NCBI RefSeq assembly: GCF_051124815.1
Contig: NZ_CP118486.1
Span: 248,001 to 312,000 of the forward strand
Length of the DNA stretch: 64,000 nucleotides
Direction of reading: 5' to 3'
Source of the DNA: Azospirillum sp051124815
Lineage (GTDB): Bacteria; Pseudomonadota; Alphaproteobacteria; Azospirillales; Azospirillaceae
The position numbers and the translations under genes were made by a program. The number at the start of each line of letters is the position of its first letter. Positions within the stretch are counted from its first letter, which is position 1. Positions 52,122 through 61,234 of this stretch are shown piece after piece. Under the pieces are notes generated by a model. It searched no databases and was not told where the DNA came from. It saw only the letters and a list, made by a program, of their open reading frames with translations.

Positions 52122-52553
52122 TCACACATCCTGCCCGCTGGCGCTGAGTTCGCCCAGCGCGTCGCGGATCGTGCCGGTTTCCAGCAGCAGCCGGCGCGAG
52201 ATGTCGCTCAGGGTCAGCCAGCCGACCACCTGCCCGCCCTCGTCCAGCACCGGCAGGCGCCGCACGTGATAGGCGCCCATGATGTCCATGGCGGTGGCCA
52301 GCGTGTCGGTGTCGCGGCAGGTGAACAGCGCGCTGGACATCGCCTCGCGCACCCGGACCCGTGTGTTGTCGCCGCCCTCCGCCACCACGCGGAACAGGAT
52401 GTCGCGGTCGGTCAGAATGCCCACAAGATCGTCGGCCGAGCCGACCGGCAGGGCGCCGACGTCCAGTTCGCCCATCAGCGTCGCGGCGTCCTGCACGGTG
52501 GCGTCCGGCGAGATGAACTCCAGCGCCTTCGCCATGATCTCGGAAACCTGCAC
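52122..52553 (-). CDS. Double CBS-domain protein
   Basis: 143 aa consisting of two CBS motifs: SEIMAKALEFISPDATVQDAATLM ... VGILTDRDILFRVV, and VREAMSSALFTCRDTDTLATAMDIM ... VGWLTLSDISRRLL. CBS pairs bind adenine nucleotides and act as energy sensors. The GTG at 52553 follows GAGGAA; an ATG upstream (about 52620) is also in frame. It lies 65 bp downstream of the SLC13-type carrier gene and may be cotranscribed. Confidence 0.8.
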   Translation of the reverse strand: MQVSEIMAKALEFISPDATVQDAATLMGELDVGALPVGSADDLVGILTDRDILFRVVAEGGDNTRVRVREAMSSALFTCRDTDTLATAMDIMGAYHVRRLPVLDEGGQVVGWLTLSDISRRLLLETGTIRDALGELSASGQDV

Positions 52554-52618
52554 GGTCGTCTTCCTCGTTGTTCCGGTTTGGGGAACGGAGTCCCCGCTCC
52601 CGTTGTTCCTCGCCCCAC

Positions 52619-54385
52619 TCATCCGCCGAGCGGCCAGACCGTGACGATCAGGAAGGTGCCCAGCGTCAGGATGATCAGCGACAGCGGCACGCCCAGCCGC
52701 GGGTAATCGCCGAAACGGTAGCCGCCCGGTCCCATCACCAGCGTGTTGCACTGGTGGCCGATGGGCGTCAGGAAATCGCTGCCGGCCCCGACCGCCACCG
52801 CCATCAGGAACGGGTCGGGGCTCAGCCCCAGCTGCTGCGCCATCCCGGCCCCGATGGGCGCCATCACCAGCACCGTCGCGGCATTGTTCAGGAAGGGCGT
52901 CACTGCCATTGCCGCCGCCATGATCAGCGTCACACAGGCCACCGCCGGCAGTCCGCGCGCCGCATCGGCCAGCAGGGTGGAGATCACCTCCGTCGCGCCT
53001 GTGCTCTCCAGCGTGCCGCTGACCGGGATCAAGGCCGCGAGCAGGATGATGATCGGCCACTCCACCGCGTGATAGGCATCCTCGACGCTCAGCACGCCGG
53101 TAACGACCATCGCCGCCGCCGCCGCCAGGAAGGTCACCGCCAGCGGCGCCAGATGGAAGGCAAGGACCAGCATGGTGATGACGAGGATCCCGACCGGCAC
53201 CCAGACCGGCCGCCGCCGGCCGATCTGCAGGCGGCGTTCCGCCAGCGGGATCAGCCCGGCATCGGCCAGCGCATCGGGATAGCGCTCCGCCGGCACCTGG
53301 AGCAGCAGCAGGTCGCCCTCCCGGAACATCACATGGTGCAGGCGCCGGGCGATCCGCTCGCCGGTGCGGCTGACCGCCAGCAGGCTGACGCCGAACCGGC
53401 CGCGCAAGTCCAGCTTCCGATCGGACTGGCCGGTCAGCGGCGAGTCCGGCGTCACCACCGCCTCCACCGCCAGCAGCTCGCCCTCCACCCCCTCCAGGAT
53501 GCCCAGCGGCTCCAGCGACGCGCCCTGGACGAGGCGCTGCAGCGCCGGGGCGTCGCCCTCCAGCACCAGCACGTCGTCGGCCAGCAGGGTCCAGTGCCGG
53601 TCGGGCACATAGCGGCGGAACCTCTCGCGGACCAGTCCGATCACCTGCGCCTCGCCCTCCGCCAGCGCCTCGACGTCGGCGACGGTGCGGCCGACAAAGG
53701 ACGATCCGGCCGGCAACCTCATCTCGCTGGCGTAATTCTCAACGGCGAAGGTCTCCTCGGCCGACCGGGCACCGCCGCGGTCCTGGGGCAGCAGGCGCCA
53801 GCCGACCATCAGGAACAGCAGCCCGACGACGGTGATGCCCAGCCCGACCGGCAGATAGTCGAACATCGAGAAGGGCTGGCCCGTCAACTCGGCCCGCACG
53901 CGCGAGACGATGATGTTGGGGGAGGTGCCGACCAGCGTCATCAGCCCGCCCATCAGCGAGGCGAAGGCCATCGGCATCAGCACCCGGTGCGCTCCGGTCC
54001 GGTGCCGCCGTGCCAGTTGCATGGTGATCGGCAGGAAGATGGCGAGCGCACCGATGTTCTTCATCAGCGCCGACATGAAGGCCACTGATCCGCACAGGAA
54101 GGCGATCTGCCGCGTCGGCGTGCTGAGCTTCGCCGCCACCGGCCGCACCAGCGCGTCGATCACGCCGGAGCGGGCGATACCGGCGCTGACGATCAGGGCG
54201 GAGGCGATGATGATGACGATGTCGTCGGCGAAGCCGGAAAACGCCTCCTTCGCCGGGACCAGCCCCAGGAAAACGCCGGCCAGCAGGGCCAGCACCGCAA
54301 CCACATCGTAACGCAGCCTGTTCCAGATCAGCATCGCCACCACGATGCCCACCAGCGCGAAGGCCATGAACTGCTGCAGGGTCAT
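52619..54385 (-). CDS. SLC13/ArsB-type ion transporter with TrkA-C domains
   Basis: 588 aa inner-membrane carrier. An N-terminal membrane part (about residues 1-180) holds hairpin and carrier motifs such as GTSPNIIVSRVRAELTG. Central cytoplasmic RCK_C/TrkA-C domains follow (about 205-370). Then a second membrane part has LIPVSGTLESTGATEVISTL and SDFLTPIGHQCNTLVMGPGGYRFGDY, the SLC13 family signature near the C-terminus. It may carry sulfate, dicarboxylates or another anion; the substrate cannot be told. The CBS gene follows 65 bp later. Confidence 0.82.
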   Translation of the reverse strand: MTLQQFMAFALVGIVVAMLIWNRLRYDVVAVLALLAGVFLGLVPAKEAFSGFADDIVIIIASALIVSAGIARSGVIDALVRPVAAKLSTPTRQIAFLCGSVAFMSALMKNIGALAIFLPITMQLARRHRTGAHRVLMPMAFASLMGGLMTLVGTSPNIIVSRVRAELTGQPFSMFDYLPVGLGITVVGLLFLMVGWRLLPQDRGGARSAEETFAVENYASEMRLPAGSSFVGRTVADVEALAEGEAQVIGLVRERFRRYVPDRHWTLLADDVLVLEGDAPALQRLVQGASLEPLGILEGVEGELLAVEAVVTPDSPLTGQSDRKLDLRGRFGVSLLAVSRTGERIARRLHHVMFREGDLLLLQVPAERYPDALADAGLIPLAERRLQIGRRRPVWVPVGILVITMLVLAFHLAPLAVTFLAAAAAMVVTGVLSVEDAYHAVEWPIIILLAALIPVSGTLESTGATEVISTLLADAARGLPAVACVTLIMAAAMAVTPFLNNAATVLVMAPIGAGMAQQLGLSPDPFLMAVAVGAGSDFLTPIGHQCNTLVMGPGGYRFGDYPRLGVPLSLIILTLGTFLIVTVWPLGG

Positions 54386-54544
54386 CGGGGGGTCCGTCCG
54401 TTGATATCGCCCGCTGGTAACCCCGCGGCACCCCGCTGGTTCCCGCAGCGCCCGCGCTTGGGCACCGAAGGCCCTTGCCGCCCTCCCGAATCGCCAATTC
54501 CGGCACGGTTCCACAGAAGACGTCATTTCCAGAACCGAATTCCG

Positions 54545-54569
54545 GGAACCTGGGCTGCTTTATCGAGTT
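54545..54569 (+). promoter_or_regulatory. EcfG-type general stress promoter (candidate)
   Basis: GGAAC at 54545-54549, 17 bases, then GTT at 54567-54569. It matches the alphaproteobacterial EcfG consensus of GGAAC and a GTT core at 16-17 bp. It is about 100 bp upstream of the repeat-bearing lipoprotein gene. Confidence 0.55.
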
Positions 54570-54669
54570 GTACTGGACAGGTCTTGCGGGCGGTCGCCGC
54601 AACCAGCTTTTCACGCAGGTCCTTCTGAGGACTGCAGGATTTCCCGGAACATTTGGACGGAGTAAACCC

Positions 54670-55095
54670 ATGCGACACATTCTCATCCTTGCTGCCGCCG
54701 CCGTGCCCCTGATGCTTGCGGGCTGTGCTTCCGAAAACAGCAGCAGCTATGGCACCTCCGGCAGCACGGGAACGAGCCAGCAGTCGGTCTCGCCGAATGA
54801 GCCCGGCATGGGCCAGGGCATGACCCGCAAGTCGCTGAACAACGCCGCTCCGGCCGGTTCCGGCTCCACCGGCACGACCTATGACAACCGGTCGGTCTCG
54901 CCGAACGAGCCCGGCCTGGACCAGGGCATGACCCGCAAGTCGCTGAACAACTCCAGCCGGGCCGGCTCGGGCTCCAGCGGCATGGCCTACGACAACAACG
55001 AGACGGTTTCGCCGAACGAGCCGGGCATGGGCCAGAGCAATACCCGCAAGTCGCTGCCGAACACCGCCGGGAACTCGTCTTCCTCGTCCTGGTAA
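54670..55095 (+). CDS. Lipoprotein with three tandem SPNEPG repeats
   Basis: 141 aa. A signal with lipobox (LMLAGCAS, Cys about residue 19) is followed by three copies of a unit that contains VSPNEPGMGQGMTRKSLNN, with a period of 36 to 37 residues (DNA copies start at 54787, 54895 and 55006). Ser/Gly-rich spacers separate them. No cysteine beyond the lipid anchor, so it is probably flexible and outer-membrane anchored. I do not recognise the family. An EcfG-like promoter lies upstream and a terminator follows. Confidence 0.72.
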   Translation: MRHILILAAAAVPLMLAGCASENSSSYGTSGSTGTSQQSVSPNEPGMGQGMTRKSLNNAAPAGSGSTGTTYDNRSVSPNEPGLDQGMTRKSLNNSSRAGSGSSGMAYDNNETVSPNEPGMGQSNTRKSLPNTAGNSSSSSW

Positions 55096-55133
55096 GGACG
55101 GGTCGAAGAAGTCCTGGTAAGGACGGGCATTCA

Positions 55134-55177
55134 GCAAGAGAAAGGCCTCCGCACCGATGCGGGGGCTTTTCTCTTGC
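55134..55177 (+). terminator. Rho-independent terminator
   Basis: GCAAGAGAAAGGCCTCCGCA pairs with TGCGGGGGCTTTTCTCTTGC with a 4-base loop. It has a T-rich part in the 3' arm. It lies between the lipoprotein and the convergent LysR gene, so it may work for both. Just before it, GTCCTGGTAAGGACGGG occurs twice in a row (55086-55102 and 55111-55127). Confidence 0.7.
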
Positions 55178-55198
55178 CCGGGTGGCGAGCAATCCCTT

Positions 55199-56092
55199 CT
55201 AGCCGTGCGGACTGTCGAAAACCTCCGTCAGCCAATCGATGAACACTCTTAACCGCGAAGAGAGATGGCGGTTCTGCGGATAGACCACCGAAACCGGCAT
55301 CGGTGGGGGCGGGAAGGCTTCCAATATCGCGACCAACTGTCCGGCGGCGATCTGGTGCTCCACGCGGTATCGCGGAACCTGGACCAGCCCCAACCCCGCG
55401 ACGGCCGACGCCGTGTAGATCTCCGCCCCGCGGACGACCACGTCGTAGGGCAGTTGCACCTCCCAGTCCCGCTCCGGCGTCGTGAACTCCATCGGATAGG
55501 ATTGCCCGGTCGCCGAGGCGGCATAGCCGACCATCCGATGACCGTCGAGATCGTCCGGCGTCGACGGGATGCCATGACGGTCGAGGTAGGCGGGGCTCGC
55601 CAGGGTCGATTGCTCGAACAGCGTGATGCGGCGGCCGATCAGGGAAGAGTCGGACAGATCGCCGGCCCGAACGACGCAATCGACCCCTTCGGTGATGAGG
55701 TCCACCATCCGGTCGCCTTCGCTGAGATTCAGTGAAATCCCCGGATAGCGCGCGATGAACGCAGGCAGCGCCGGCAGGATGAAGAACCGCGCGATGGTCC
55801 CCTGCATGTCGACACGGAGCGGCCCCCTGGGCTCGGCGTTCCTGAAGACGCTCTGCATCTCGTCGAGATCGGCGAGGAGCCGAAGGCAGCGCTCATGGTA
55901 GAGCGAGCCGTCGAGCGTCGGCCGGACTTTGCGTGTCGTCCGCTCCAGCAGCCGGACGCCGAGATCCGCCTCCAGGCGCTGGATCGCATGCGTGGCGGTC
56001 GGGCGCGGAACCTGCAGGTCCCGCGCGGCCTGAGCGAAGCTCCCACGCTCGACGATCCTGACGAACAGACGCATGACGTCGATGCGATCCAT
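55199..56092 (-). CDS. LysR-family transcriptional regulator
   Basis: 297 aa. An N-terminal winged helix (RLFVRIVERGSFAQAARDLQVPRPTATHAIQRLEADLG) binds DNA, and a periplasmic-binding-type effector domain fills the rest. It is divergent from a tautomerase and an SDR gene and probably controls them and itself. The 149-bp gap contains GTCGAATTCGTCG near 56132 and GAACGAATTTCGG near 56166, possible binding half-sites. The effector is not known. Confidence 0.85.
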   Translation of the reverse strand: MDRIDVMRLFVRIVERGSFAQAARDLQVPRPTATHAIQRLEADLGVRLLERTTRKVRPTLDGSLYHERCLRLLADLDEMQSVFRNAEPRGPLRVDMQGTIARFFILPALPAFIARYPGISLNLSEGDRMVDLITEGVDCVVRAGDLSDSSLIGRRITLFEQSTLASPAYLDRHGIPSTPDDLDGHRMVGYAASATGQSYPMEFTTPERDWEVQLPYDVVVRGAEIYTASAVAGLGLVQVPRYRVEHQIAAGQLVAILEAFPPPPMPVSVVYPQNRHLSSRLRVFIDWLTEVFDSPHG

Positions 56093-56241
56093 AGCCGGCC
56101 CGCGCGATTGTTAATTCCAGCGAAATAGTGATGTCGAATTCGTCGGTCTACCCCTGAACCTCAAAACGAACGAATTTCGGTCCCGAGAGCGGCGGCCGAC
56201 CGAGGCGCTGCTCGTCGATCACCCCCACAGGAGCGAAGACC

Positions 56242-56454
56242 ATGCCGTTCGTCAATTTCAAGGTTCCCGAGGCCGCGCTGAATCGTGCCCAGAAGGAAGA
56301 GATCGTTCATCGCACCACCGCGATGCTCGTCGAGTATTTCTCTGAAGCTGCCCGCCCGCACACCATGGTCCTGATCGAAGAGGTCAAGGACGGCGGCTAT
56401 GCCCGCGCCGACGAGGTTTTCGTCATTCCGGACGCCTATCGGGCGAAGGATTGA
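56242..56454 (+). CDS. 4-oxalocrotonate tautomerase-like enzyme
   Basis: 70 aa. The N-terminus is MPFV, so after removal of Met the catalytic Pro1 is available. The family pattern continues with VHRTTAMLVEYFSE and MVLIEEV. Such enzymes tautomerise enol or keto acids of catabolic pathways. GGAG lies 9 bp before the start. It is in one operon with the following SDR gene. Confidence 0.78.
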   Translation: MPFVNFKVPEAALNRAQKEEIVHRTTAMLVEYFSEAARPHTMVLIEEVKDGGYARADEVFVIPDAYRAKD

Positions 56455-56501
56455 AGCCGGCCGGACACCACCACCCGCAACAGGATCGAGGGAGCAGGAC
56501 A

Positions 56502-57242
56502 ATGACGTCATCAACGAACCGGGTCGCGATCGTCACCGGAGCGTCCCGCGGCATCGGCGCCGCCATTGCCCGGCGGCTGGCCAGTGACGGCCTCGCGGTC
56601 GTCGTCAACTATGCCGGCAGCGCCGGCGCCGCCGGCACGCTGGTCGAAGAGATCGAAGCGGCCGGCGGCAGGGCCATTCCCGTCCAGGCCGACGTCGGCG
56701 ACCCGGCGGCGGTGAAGCGGATGTTCGATGCCGCCGAGGCGGCCTTTGGCGGAGTGGACGTGCTGGTGAACAATGCCGGCGTCATGACGCTTTCGCCCAT
56801 TGCACAGATGGACGACGACGCCTTCGACCGGATCATCGCGACCAACCTCAAGGGGACGTTCAACGGGCTGCGCGAGGCGGCGAACCGGCTGCGCGACGGC
56901 GGCCGGATCGTGAATTTCTCCACGAGCGTCGTTGGTCTCTATCAGCCGACCTACGGGGTCTATGCGGCCACGAAGGCGGCGGTCGAAGCCCTGACGCATA
57001 TTCTGGCGAAGGAGCTGGGGTCCCGGGGGATCACCGTCAACGCGGTCGCACCCGGCCCGGTCGCCACCGAGCTCTTCTTCCAGGGCAAGGATCAGGCCAC
57101 GCTCGATCGCATCCGGCAGATGATCCCGCTCGGCCGCCTGGGCGAGGTCGACGACATCGCCCGCGTGGTTTCCCTGCTCGTCGGGCCGGATGGCGGCTGG
57201 ATCAACGGCCAGACCCTGCGGGCGAACGGCGGCGTGGTCTGA
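56502..57242 (+). CDS. SDR-family oxidoreductase
   Basis: 246 aa, classical SDR. NADP motif TGASRGIGAAIARR, NNAGVM, catalytic Tyr in YGVYAATKAAV and a C-terminal INGQTLRANGGV. It is FabG-like, but the LysR-tautomerase context suggests an oxidation of a small carbonyl compound rather than fatty acid synthesis. Good site GGGAGCAGG before the start. It converges with the PRC-barrel gene, with 98 bp between. Confidence 0.85.
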   Translation: MTSSTNRVAIVTGASRGIGAAIARRLASDGLAVVVNYAGSAGAAGTLVEEIEAAGGRAIPVQADVGDPAAVKRMFDAAEAAFGGVDVLVNNAGVMTLSPIAQMDDDAFDRIIATNLKGTFNGLREAANRLRDGGRIVNFSTSVVGLYQPTYGVYAATKAAVEALTHILAKELGSRGITVNAVAPGPVATELFFQGKDQATLDRIRQMIPLGRLGEVDDIARVVSLLVGPDGGWINGQTLRANGGVV

Positions 57243-57340
57243 GGGAGGGGACGGCATGATCGCCGGGCGGCGGCGGCGCAGTTGAAGGCAAGTTTGGAAT
57301 CCTGCCCCTGTCAGCGCCCCACGCCGGCCCGACGATGCCC

Positions 57341-58351
57341 TTACTGCTTGCCCGACGGGTTCGAACCCGACTGGCCCGATCCGTTCTGGTCATGGGTCGG
57401 CTTCCGGCCGCTGCTGCCCGCGGAGGTCTTGGCGTTGCCCTGGCCGTTGACTCCCTGGGCCAGCTGTTTGCTCCAATACGCATCGACCTGCTTGTTCCAG
57501 GTGGCGGCACTGGCCTCGCGGCCGATGTCGTTGCCGATCGACGGCGCCTTCTCCAGCACGGAGTCAGGCACATTCAGCACGAAGGTGTCCTGGTTCGGGG
57601 CCGGGGTGACCCGCAGATCCTTCCAGGGCACCGGCACCAGTTCCTCGCCGATCCCCAGGAAGCCGCCACGGCCGACCAGCACATATTGGACCCGACCATC
57701 GGCGCCGATCACCACATTGTCGATGTCGCCGAGGTCGTCGTCCCGCAGGTTGCGCAGGTCGGCACCGACGATGTCGTCCGCCTGCATCGGTGCCGCGGCC
57801 TTGGTGACCGGCACCGCTGCGGCGACATAGCGGTTGCGCCAGTCACGGAACTCCGTGTCGCCGTTCGCTGCGGCGGTGGTGAAGCGCTGCTGCATCTCCT
57901 GCACCGCCTGCACCACCGACCGGCAGCCGTCGCCATAGCCGTTGATGCCCAGGATATAGCCGGCGCGCATCAGGGTGCGCATCTGCACGCGCGGCGTCGC
58001 CGCCAGTCCGCCGACCCGGCCGGTCATGCCCGGCGCGGCCGCCGCGCTGTAGCCGGGATAGCCGGCATAGCCGCGCGGCCCGGCGACACCATAGCCGGCG
58101 CCGACCAGCCCCTGGTTCACCTGCTGCAATTGCTGAAGGCACTGCTGATCGGCGTTCGACGCCTGCATCTGCGTGTTGCCCTGGGAGTTACCCTGCGTGT
58201 TGCCCTGTGTCTGGGAAGAGGTCTGCGCAGTTTTCTGGGAGGCCGTTCCCGGCTGCTGCGCCTGGGATGTGCCTTGGGACGCGGCCTGGGAGGGGATCGG
58301 CAGCGTGAGCGCCAGTGCCGCGGTGGCCATGGTGATCAGGCGGGTGCTCAT
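57341..58351 (-). CDS. Exported PRC-barrel protein
   Basis: 336 aa. A signal peptide (first 23 residues), then a Gln/Ser/Gly low-complexity stretch with tandem QGNTQGNSQGNTQ-like units (about 28-62), a Tyr/Gly-rich stretch, and a PRC-barrel (about 200-270: ADDIVGADLRNLRDDDLGDIDNVVI) of the type found in photosynthetic reaction centre H subunits and 16S rRNA processing proteins. A Gly/Ser-rich tail ends it. Probably a periplasmic or surface protein; function not known. Confidence 0.72.
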   Translation of the reverse strand: MSTRLITMATAALALTLPIPSQAASQGTSQAQQPGTASQKTAQTSSQTQGNTQGNSQGNTQMQASNADQQCLQQLQQVNQGLVGAGYGVAGPRGYAGYPGYSAAAAPGMTGRVGGLAATPRVQMRTLMRAGYILGINGYGDGCRSVVQAVQEMQQRFTTAAANGDTEFRDWRNRYVAAAVPVTKAAAPMQADDIVGADLRNLRDDDLGDIDNVVIGADGRVQYVLVGRGGFLGIGEELVPVPWKDLRVTPAPNQDTFVLNVPDSVLEKAPSIGNDIGREASAATWNKQVDAYWSKQLAQGVNGQGNAKTSAGSSGRKPTHDQNGSGQSGSNPSGKQ

Positions 58352-58588
58352 CGTCGTTCCTCCGGTGTCGTTGTCATGTGCGAAGCCTCCCACCGGGCTG
58401 CTCCTTGGTTGGTCAACTCGCGACACCGGAAGCCGTTTCGCCTGATCGGGGCCGGCATGCCGCGAGACGGACCGCCTTTGCCGAAGTTGAACCAGAACGA
58501 GATCGGCGGAATGGGAGCGCACGACATGCCGAAGAATGGCTGACAAACCTTCCGGAGCCCGCCCTCCCGGAGCCTGCATGGTGCCGCC

Positions 58589-59662
58589 ATGGCTGACCCG
58601 ACCGCCGGCGATACGCCCGAAGGCGGCCCCGGCCGCCACAGCTCCGGCAACCGCAACCTGATGCTGGGTATCGTCACCGTCCTGCTGGTGATCGCCGGCC
58701 TGCGCGCCAGCTATCCGGTCACCATGCCGCTCGCCGCCGCGGTCGTGGTGGTCGCCGCCCTTTGGCCGATCAAGAGCCGCATGGACCGGGTGCTGCCGTC
58801 CTTCGTCGGCACCACCGCCATGGCGCTTCTTCTTTTCTGCCTGTTGATCGGCTTCTTCGCCGCCATCTATTTCTCCGCCGCCCAGATTGTCGGCGCCTTC
58901 ACCGACCAGCAGGACCAGTTGAACGCACTGTTCCAGTCATTGTCGCAACAGGCCGAGAAATGGGGACTGCCGGCACTGGACGGGGCGAAAACCTCGGGCC
59001 GGCTGGCCGGCATCGCGCAACAGGTGCTGTCGAGCGCCTACACCATGCTCGGCTATTTCGGCTTCATCGGCGTCCTCGTCATCTTCGGCCTGCCGGAGGT
59101 GAAGGCCGTCCGCCGCAAGCTGCGCACCAGCCTGGAATACGACAACCGGCAGGCCCTGATCGACATCGCCGGGCGCAGCGCCGATCAGGTCCGCTCCTAC
59201 CTGGGGGCGGCGACGCTGGCCAGCATCGTCACCGGGGTGGCGTCGGGCCTTTGGGCGCTGGCGGTGGGGCTGGACCTTGCGCTGGTCTGGGGCGTGCTGA
59301 ACTTCCTGCTTAACTATGTGCCGGTGATCGGCAACGTCGTCGGCATCCTGCCGCCGACCCTCTACGCGATGATCCAGTATGACGGGTGGACCATGCCGGC
59401 CGTGGTCTTCGCCGGCTACGCCGTGCTGCAGTTCATCATCAGCAACTTCGTCTATCCCGCGCTGCAGGGGCGCAGCCTGTCGCTGTCGCCGGTCGCCATC
59501 ATCCTGGCGCTGGCCTTCTGGAGCTGGGTCTGGGGCATCGCCGGCGCCCTGATCGCCGTTCCGCTGACGGCGTCGCTGGTGATCGTGCTGCAGCATTTCC
59601 CCCGCACCGCCTGGATCGCCGACCTGCTGGCCCAGGAACACGGCGGCGATTCCGGCGAATAG
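58589..59662 (+). CDS. AI-2E family transporter (PerM-like)
   Basis: Inner-membrane protein of 357 aa with about seven or eight helices. The YdbO/PerM pattern is seen in the middle: LGAATLASIVTGVASGLWALAVGLDLALVWGVLNFLLNYVPVIGNVVGILPP. Members export AI-2 or are Na+/H+ related, but most are not characterised. It is 72 bp upstream of a stress-promoter-linked gene; 58352-58588 holds no clear signal. Confidence 0.82.
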   Translation: MADPTAGDTPEGGPGRHSSGNRNLMLGIVTVLLVIAGLRASYPVTMPLAAAVVVVAALWPIKSRMDRVLPSFVGTTAMALLLFCLLIGFFAAIYFSAAQIVGAFTDQQDQLNALFQSLSQQAEKWGLPALDGAKTSGRLAGIAQQVLSSAYTMLGYFGFIGVLVIFGLPEVKAVRRKLRTSLEYDNRQALIDIAGRSADQVRSYLGAATLASIVTGVASGLWALAVGLDLALVWGVLNFLLNYVPVIGNVVGILPPTLYAMIQYDGWTMPAVVFAGYAVLQFIISNFVYPALQGRSLSLSPVAIILALAFWSWVWGIAGALIAVPLTASLVIVLQHFPRTAWIADLLAQEHGGDSGE

Positions 59663-59671
59663 GCCGCCGGC

Positions 59672-59696
59672 GGAACCAGTGCCGCCCGCCAGAGTT
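59672..59696 (+). promoter_or_regulatory. EcfG-type general stress promoter (candidate)
   Basis: GGAAC at 59672-59676, 17 bases, then GTT at 59694-59696, followed 33 bp later by the next start codon. Same spacing as the site at 54545. Confidence 0.6.
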
Positions 59697-59728
59697 GGCG
59701 GAGGAGACCCTTTCACGGAGGACATGCC

Positions 59729-60115
59729 ATGAGAACCGCCAAGACGCTCGCCCTCGCGGCATTGCTGGCCCTTCCGACGACCGCCGCGCTGCATGCCGGC
59801 CAGGGGGTCGGACAAGGGGCAGGACTGGAGACGGAGAAGGGAGACGCACTGTTGCCGGCGCCCCCGCCGGGCTGGCAGCGGCCGGACGCCTCGCAGACCG
59901 GCGGCCCCGGTGAGGGGCTGGAGGCCGGTGAAATGGGCATAGGGCGCCAATCCGGCCCGCCGGCCGGCAATATTCTGGTCACCCCCAACAATGCCGCCGC
60001 CGCCGCCGCCGCCAATCATGACGAGCCGATCGGCGGATCGAGCGGGACAAGCGGCGATTCCCGCAATGGATCGCTTGGCATGGGCTCGTCCGGCGAGCCG
60101 GACCGGGAGAACTGA
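59729..60115 (+). CDS. Secreted small protein, unknown
   Basis: 128 aa. A signal peptide (MRTAKTLALAALLALPTTAALHA) is followed by a Gly/Pro/Ser-rich, probably unfolded mature chain with AAAAAAANHDEPIGGSSGTSGDSRNGS near the end. No family known. It lies downstream of an EcfG-like promoter and 54 bp upstream of the mechanosensitive channel gene, so they may share the stress promoter. Confidence 0.6.
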   Translation: MRTAKTLALAALLALPTTAALHAGQGVGQGAGLETEKGDALLPAPPPGWQRPDASQTGGPGEGLEAGEMGIGRQSGPPAGNILVTPNNAAAAAAANHDEPIGGSSGTSGDSRNGSLGMGSSGEPDREN

Positions 60116-60169
60116 CCGCCGGAAGGGCGAGGCAGAAGCAATCAGTTCGGGCGGATCGGGTGTGGGTGC

Positions 60170-61171
60170 ATGGCACAGGGTCTGGAACAGGTAGACGGCG
60201 ACATCTCGACCACTCTGGCGTCCATCGACGGCATCGTCGACTGGACGCTGGCCTTCCTTCCCAAATTCGCCGTCGGCGCCGTCATCTTCCTGCTGTTCTG
60301 GATGATCGGGTGGGGCATGCGGGCCGGCGTCCGCCGGGCAACTCTGAACCGCCCCGCCCGCAATGTCGGGCTCGTGCTCGCCCGGCTTTCGCAATGGGGC
60401 TTGCGCTTCCTCGGCCTGCTGATCGCGGTGACGGTGATGTTCCCGTCGGTCAAGCCGGTCGACGTGCTGGGGTTGCTGGGCGTCGGCAGCGTCGCCATCG
60501 GCTTCGCCTTCAAGGACATCCTGCAGAATTTCCTGGCGGGAATCCTAATCCTGCTGCGCCAGCCCTTCCGGATCGGCGACCAGATCGTCTTCAAGAGCTT
60601 CGAAGGGACGGTCGAGGACATCGAAACCCGCACGACGGTCATCAAGACCTATGACGGCCGCCGCGTCTTCGTGCCGAATGGGGAGATCTTCACCAACGCC
60701 GTCACCGTCAACACCGCCTACGGCCTCCGCCGCAGCGAGCATGACATCGGCATCGGCTATGGCGACGATGCACTTCGTGCATCCGTCCTGATCGTCGAGG
60801 CACTTTGCAGCGTCGACGGCGTGCTGGCCGATCCGGCGCCGGAAGCGCTGGTGATGGAACTCGCCGGGTCGAGCGTGACCGTCCGAGCGCGCTGGTGGAC
60901 CGACGCGCACCAGCACGAGGTCCTGCGCGTGCGCCATCAGGCCATCGCGTCCATCAAGCAGAAGCTGGGCGACGCCGGCATCGACCTGCCCTTCCCGACC
61001 CGTGTCGTGCTGTTCCACGACCAGACCGAAGAGACGGACGGCGACCGCACCCGCCAGCGCGAAGGCTGGCCGCCCGGAGGGGAACCGCCGCGCCCCCGCA
61101 CTATCGCCGGCGCGCTGAAATCCCAACCGCGCAACGGCGAGGACCATCAGGCAAGGCCGGGCGGTCCATAG
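60170..61171 (+). CDS. Small-conductance mechanosensitive channel, MscS family
   Basis: 333 aa. Three membrane helices (about 30-55, 75-95, 100-125), then the MscS pore-lining region GLLGVGSVAIGFAFKDILQNFLAGILIL, the beta domain (VFVPNGEIFTNAVTVNT) and the C-terminal cage (YGDDALRASVLIVE). The last 40 residues are low complexity. It opens on osmotic downshift. It is probably in one transcript with the preceding secreted protein gene. Confidence 0.87.
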   Translation: MAQGLEQVDGDISTTLASIDGIVDWTLAFLPKFAVGAVIFLLFWMIGWGMRAGVRRATLNRPARNVGLVLARLSQWGLRFLGLLIAVTVMFPSVKPVDVLGLLGVGSVAIGFAFKDILQNFLAGILILLRQPFRIGDQIVFKSFEGTVEDIETRTTVIKTYDGRRVFVPNGEIFTNAVTVNTAYGLRRSEHDIGIGYGDDALRASVLIVEALCSVDGVLADPAPEALVMELAGSSVTVRARWWTDAHQHEVLRVRHQAIASIKQKLGDAGIDLPFPTRVVLFHDQTEETDGDRTRQREGWPPGGEPPRPRTIAGALKSQPRNGEDHQARPGGP

Positions 61172-61234
61172 CCCTGTCTCAGTTGACTTCACACGGCTTG
61201 ACTTGCAGGCGCGGCGATATCTCAGTCGATACTC

